NCBI GenBank assembly: GCA_003552485.1
Contig: PUMX01000045.1
Coordinates: 1-5,370 of the forward strand
From: Candidatus Hydrogenedentota bacterium
Lineage (GTDB): Bacteria; Hydrogenedentota; Hydrogenedentia; Hydrogenedentales; SLHB01
DNA: 5,370 nt
Direction of reading: 5' to 3'
Part shown: in pieces, positions 5,154 through 5,370 of the stretch
How positions within the stretch are numbered: position 1 is the first letter of the stretch
Layout of the letters: every line of letters starts with the position of its first letter
Program-made: the position numbers and the translations under genes
The notes under the pieces: generated by a model
Seen by the model: only the letters and a program-made list of their open reading frames with translations
The model's database searches: none
What the model was told of the DNA's origin: nothing

Positions 5154-5370
5154 CCGCCCGTTCAAGGCAAGCAGCCGCCCGCCCGGCGCCCAGCCAATGC
5201 TCAAGCGCTGACCAAGAACAAGCCATTGGTTCTCGCCGCCGTCCAGTTGGATCCGCCACTAACCCTACTTGAAGTGCGTGAGGGCGCAGTGAGCCGAATT
5301 TGTCGTGAGGTTCGCGCCCGGCGCCGGACTTGGCCCCAGATTTCACGATGTCCGGCTTGGCCGTGCCGCA
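5154..5370. other. Non-coding tail with short repeats
   Basis: No gene is supported in these 217 bases. No hairpin with a T run follows the ATPase stop. CCAATG (5194-5199) and CATTGG (5224-5229) form a 6-bp inverted repeat with a 24-nt loop. CGCCCGGCGCC occurs twice (5180-5190 and 5315-5325), CCGGCGCCGG (5318-5327) is a 10-bp palindrome, and CCGGACTTGGCC (5324-5335) recurs as CCGGCTTGGCC (5352-5362). The minus strand stays open in one frame to the right edge, but its translation has no recognisable motif and runs into the end of the ATPase gene. Confidence 0.4.

Noticed and set aside
5050..5346. 98-residue minus-strand frame at the right edge
   Set aside because: It overlaps the end of the ATPase gene by about 100 bases and its start is a GTG without a clear ribosome site. 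A gene entering from the right cannot be fully excluded.
1..5370. CRISPR array, tRNA, insertion sequence or prophage genes
   Set aside because: No regularly spaced repeats, cloverleaf-like segment, transposase motif or terminal inverted repeats with target duplications were found by eye on either strand.

Overview
This is a GC-rich (roughly 60%) bacterial chromosomal segment with five confident or near-confident protein families plus one orphan ATPase, all apparently intact. Nothing in it fixes the taxon: there is no rRNA, tRNA or lineage-specific marker. The GC content, Shine-Dalgarno motifs, ATGA overlap and GTG start fit a GC-rich bacterium, and an uncultivated-phylum metagenome contig is possible, but that is a guess.

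Layout. (1) Positions 1-88 hold the downstream edge of a gene on the minus strand and a hairpin followed by a T8 tract, perhaps a terminator for a plus-strand gene lying off the left edge. (2) Positions 89-1549 on the minus strand encode a 486-residue P-loop ATPase of uncertain role. (3) Positions 1550-1737 are a divergent control region with promoter-like elements on both strands, a tandem repeat that carries two similar promoter-like units, a cluster of overlapping palindromes and a perfect 8-bp hairpin. (4) Positions 1738-3038 form a two-gene plus-strand operon joined by an ATGA overlap: a DUF3006 protein and an exported metallo-beta-lactamase-fold protein of the ComEC/Rec2 nuclease-domain type with a C-terminal ComEA-like helix-hairpin-helix domain. 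(5) Positions 3206-5153 form a second plus-strand gene cluster: a TrmO-type tRNA methyltransferase, a DUF89/ARMT1-like metal-dependent phosphatase whose GTG start lies inside the end of trmO, and a small ABC-type ATPase 15 bp further on. (6) Positions 5154-5370 contain no gene I can support.

How the parts may work together. The DUF3006/MBL-HhH pair looks like a soluble or envelope-located DNA-binding nuclease module that resembles the cytosolic or periplasmic parts of the DNA-uptake machinery (ComEC plus ComEA) without the membrane channel. The second cluster combines tRNA A37 hypermodification, metabolite damage control and a degenerate-looking ABC ATPase; overlap and spacing argue for co-expression, but a shared pathway is only inferred. 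No CRISPR array, mobile element, prophage gene or complete defence system is visible. The most unusual items are the MBL-HhH architecture, the altered Walker B and H-loop residues of the small ATPase, and the repeated promoter-like units.
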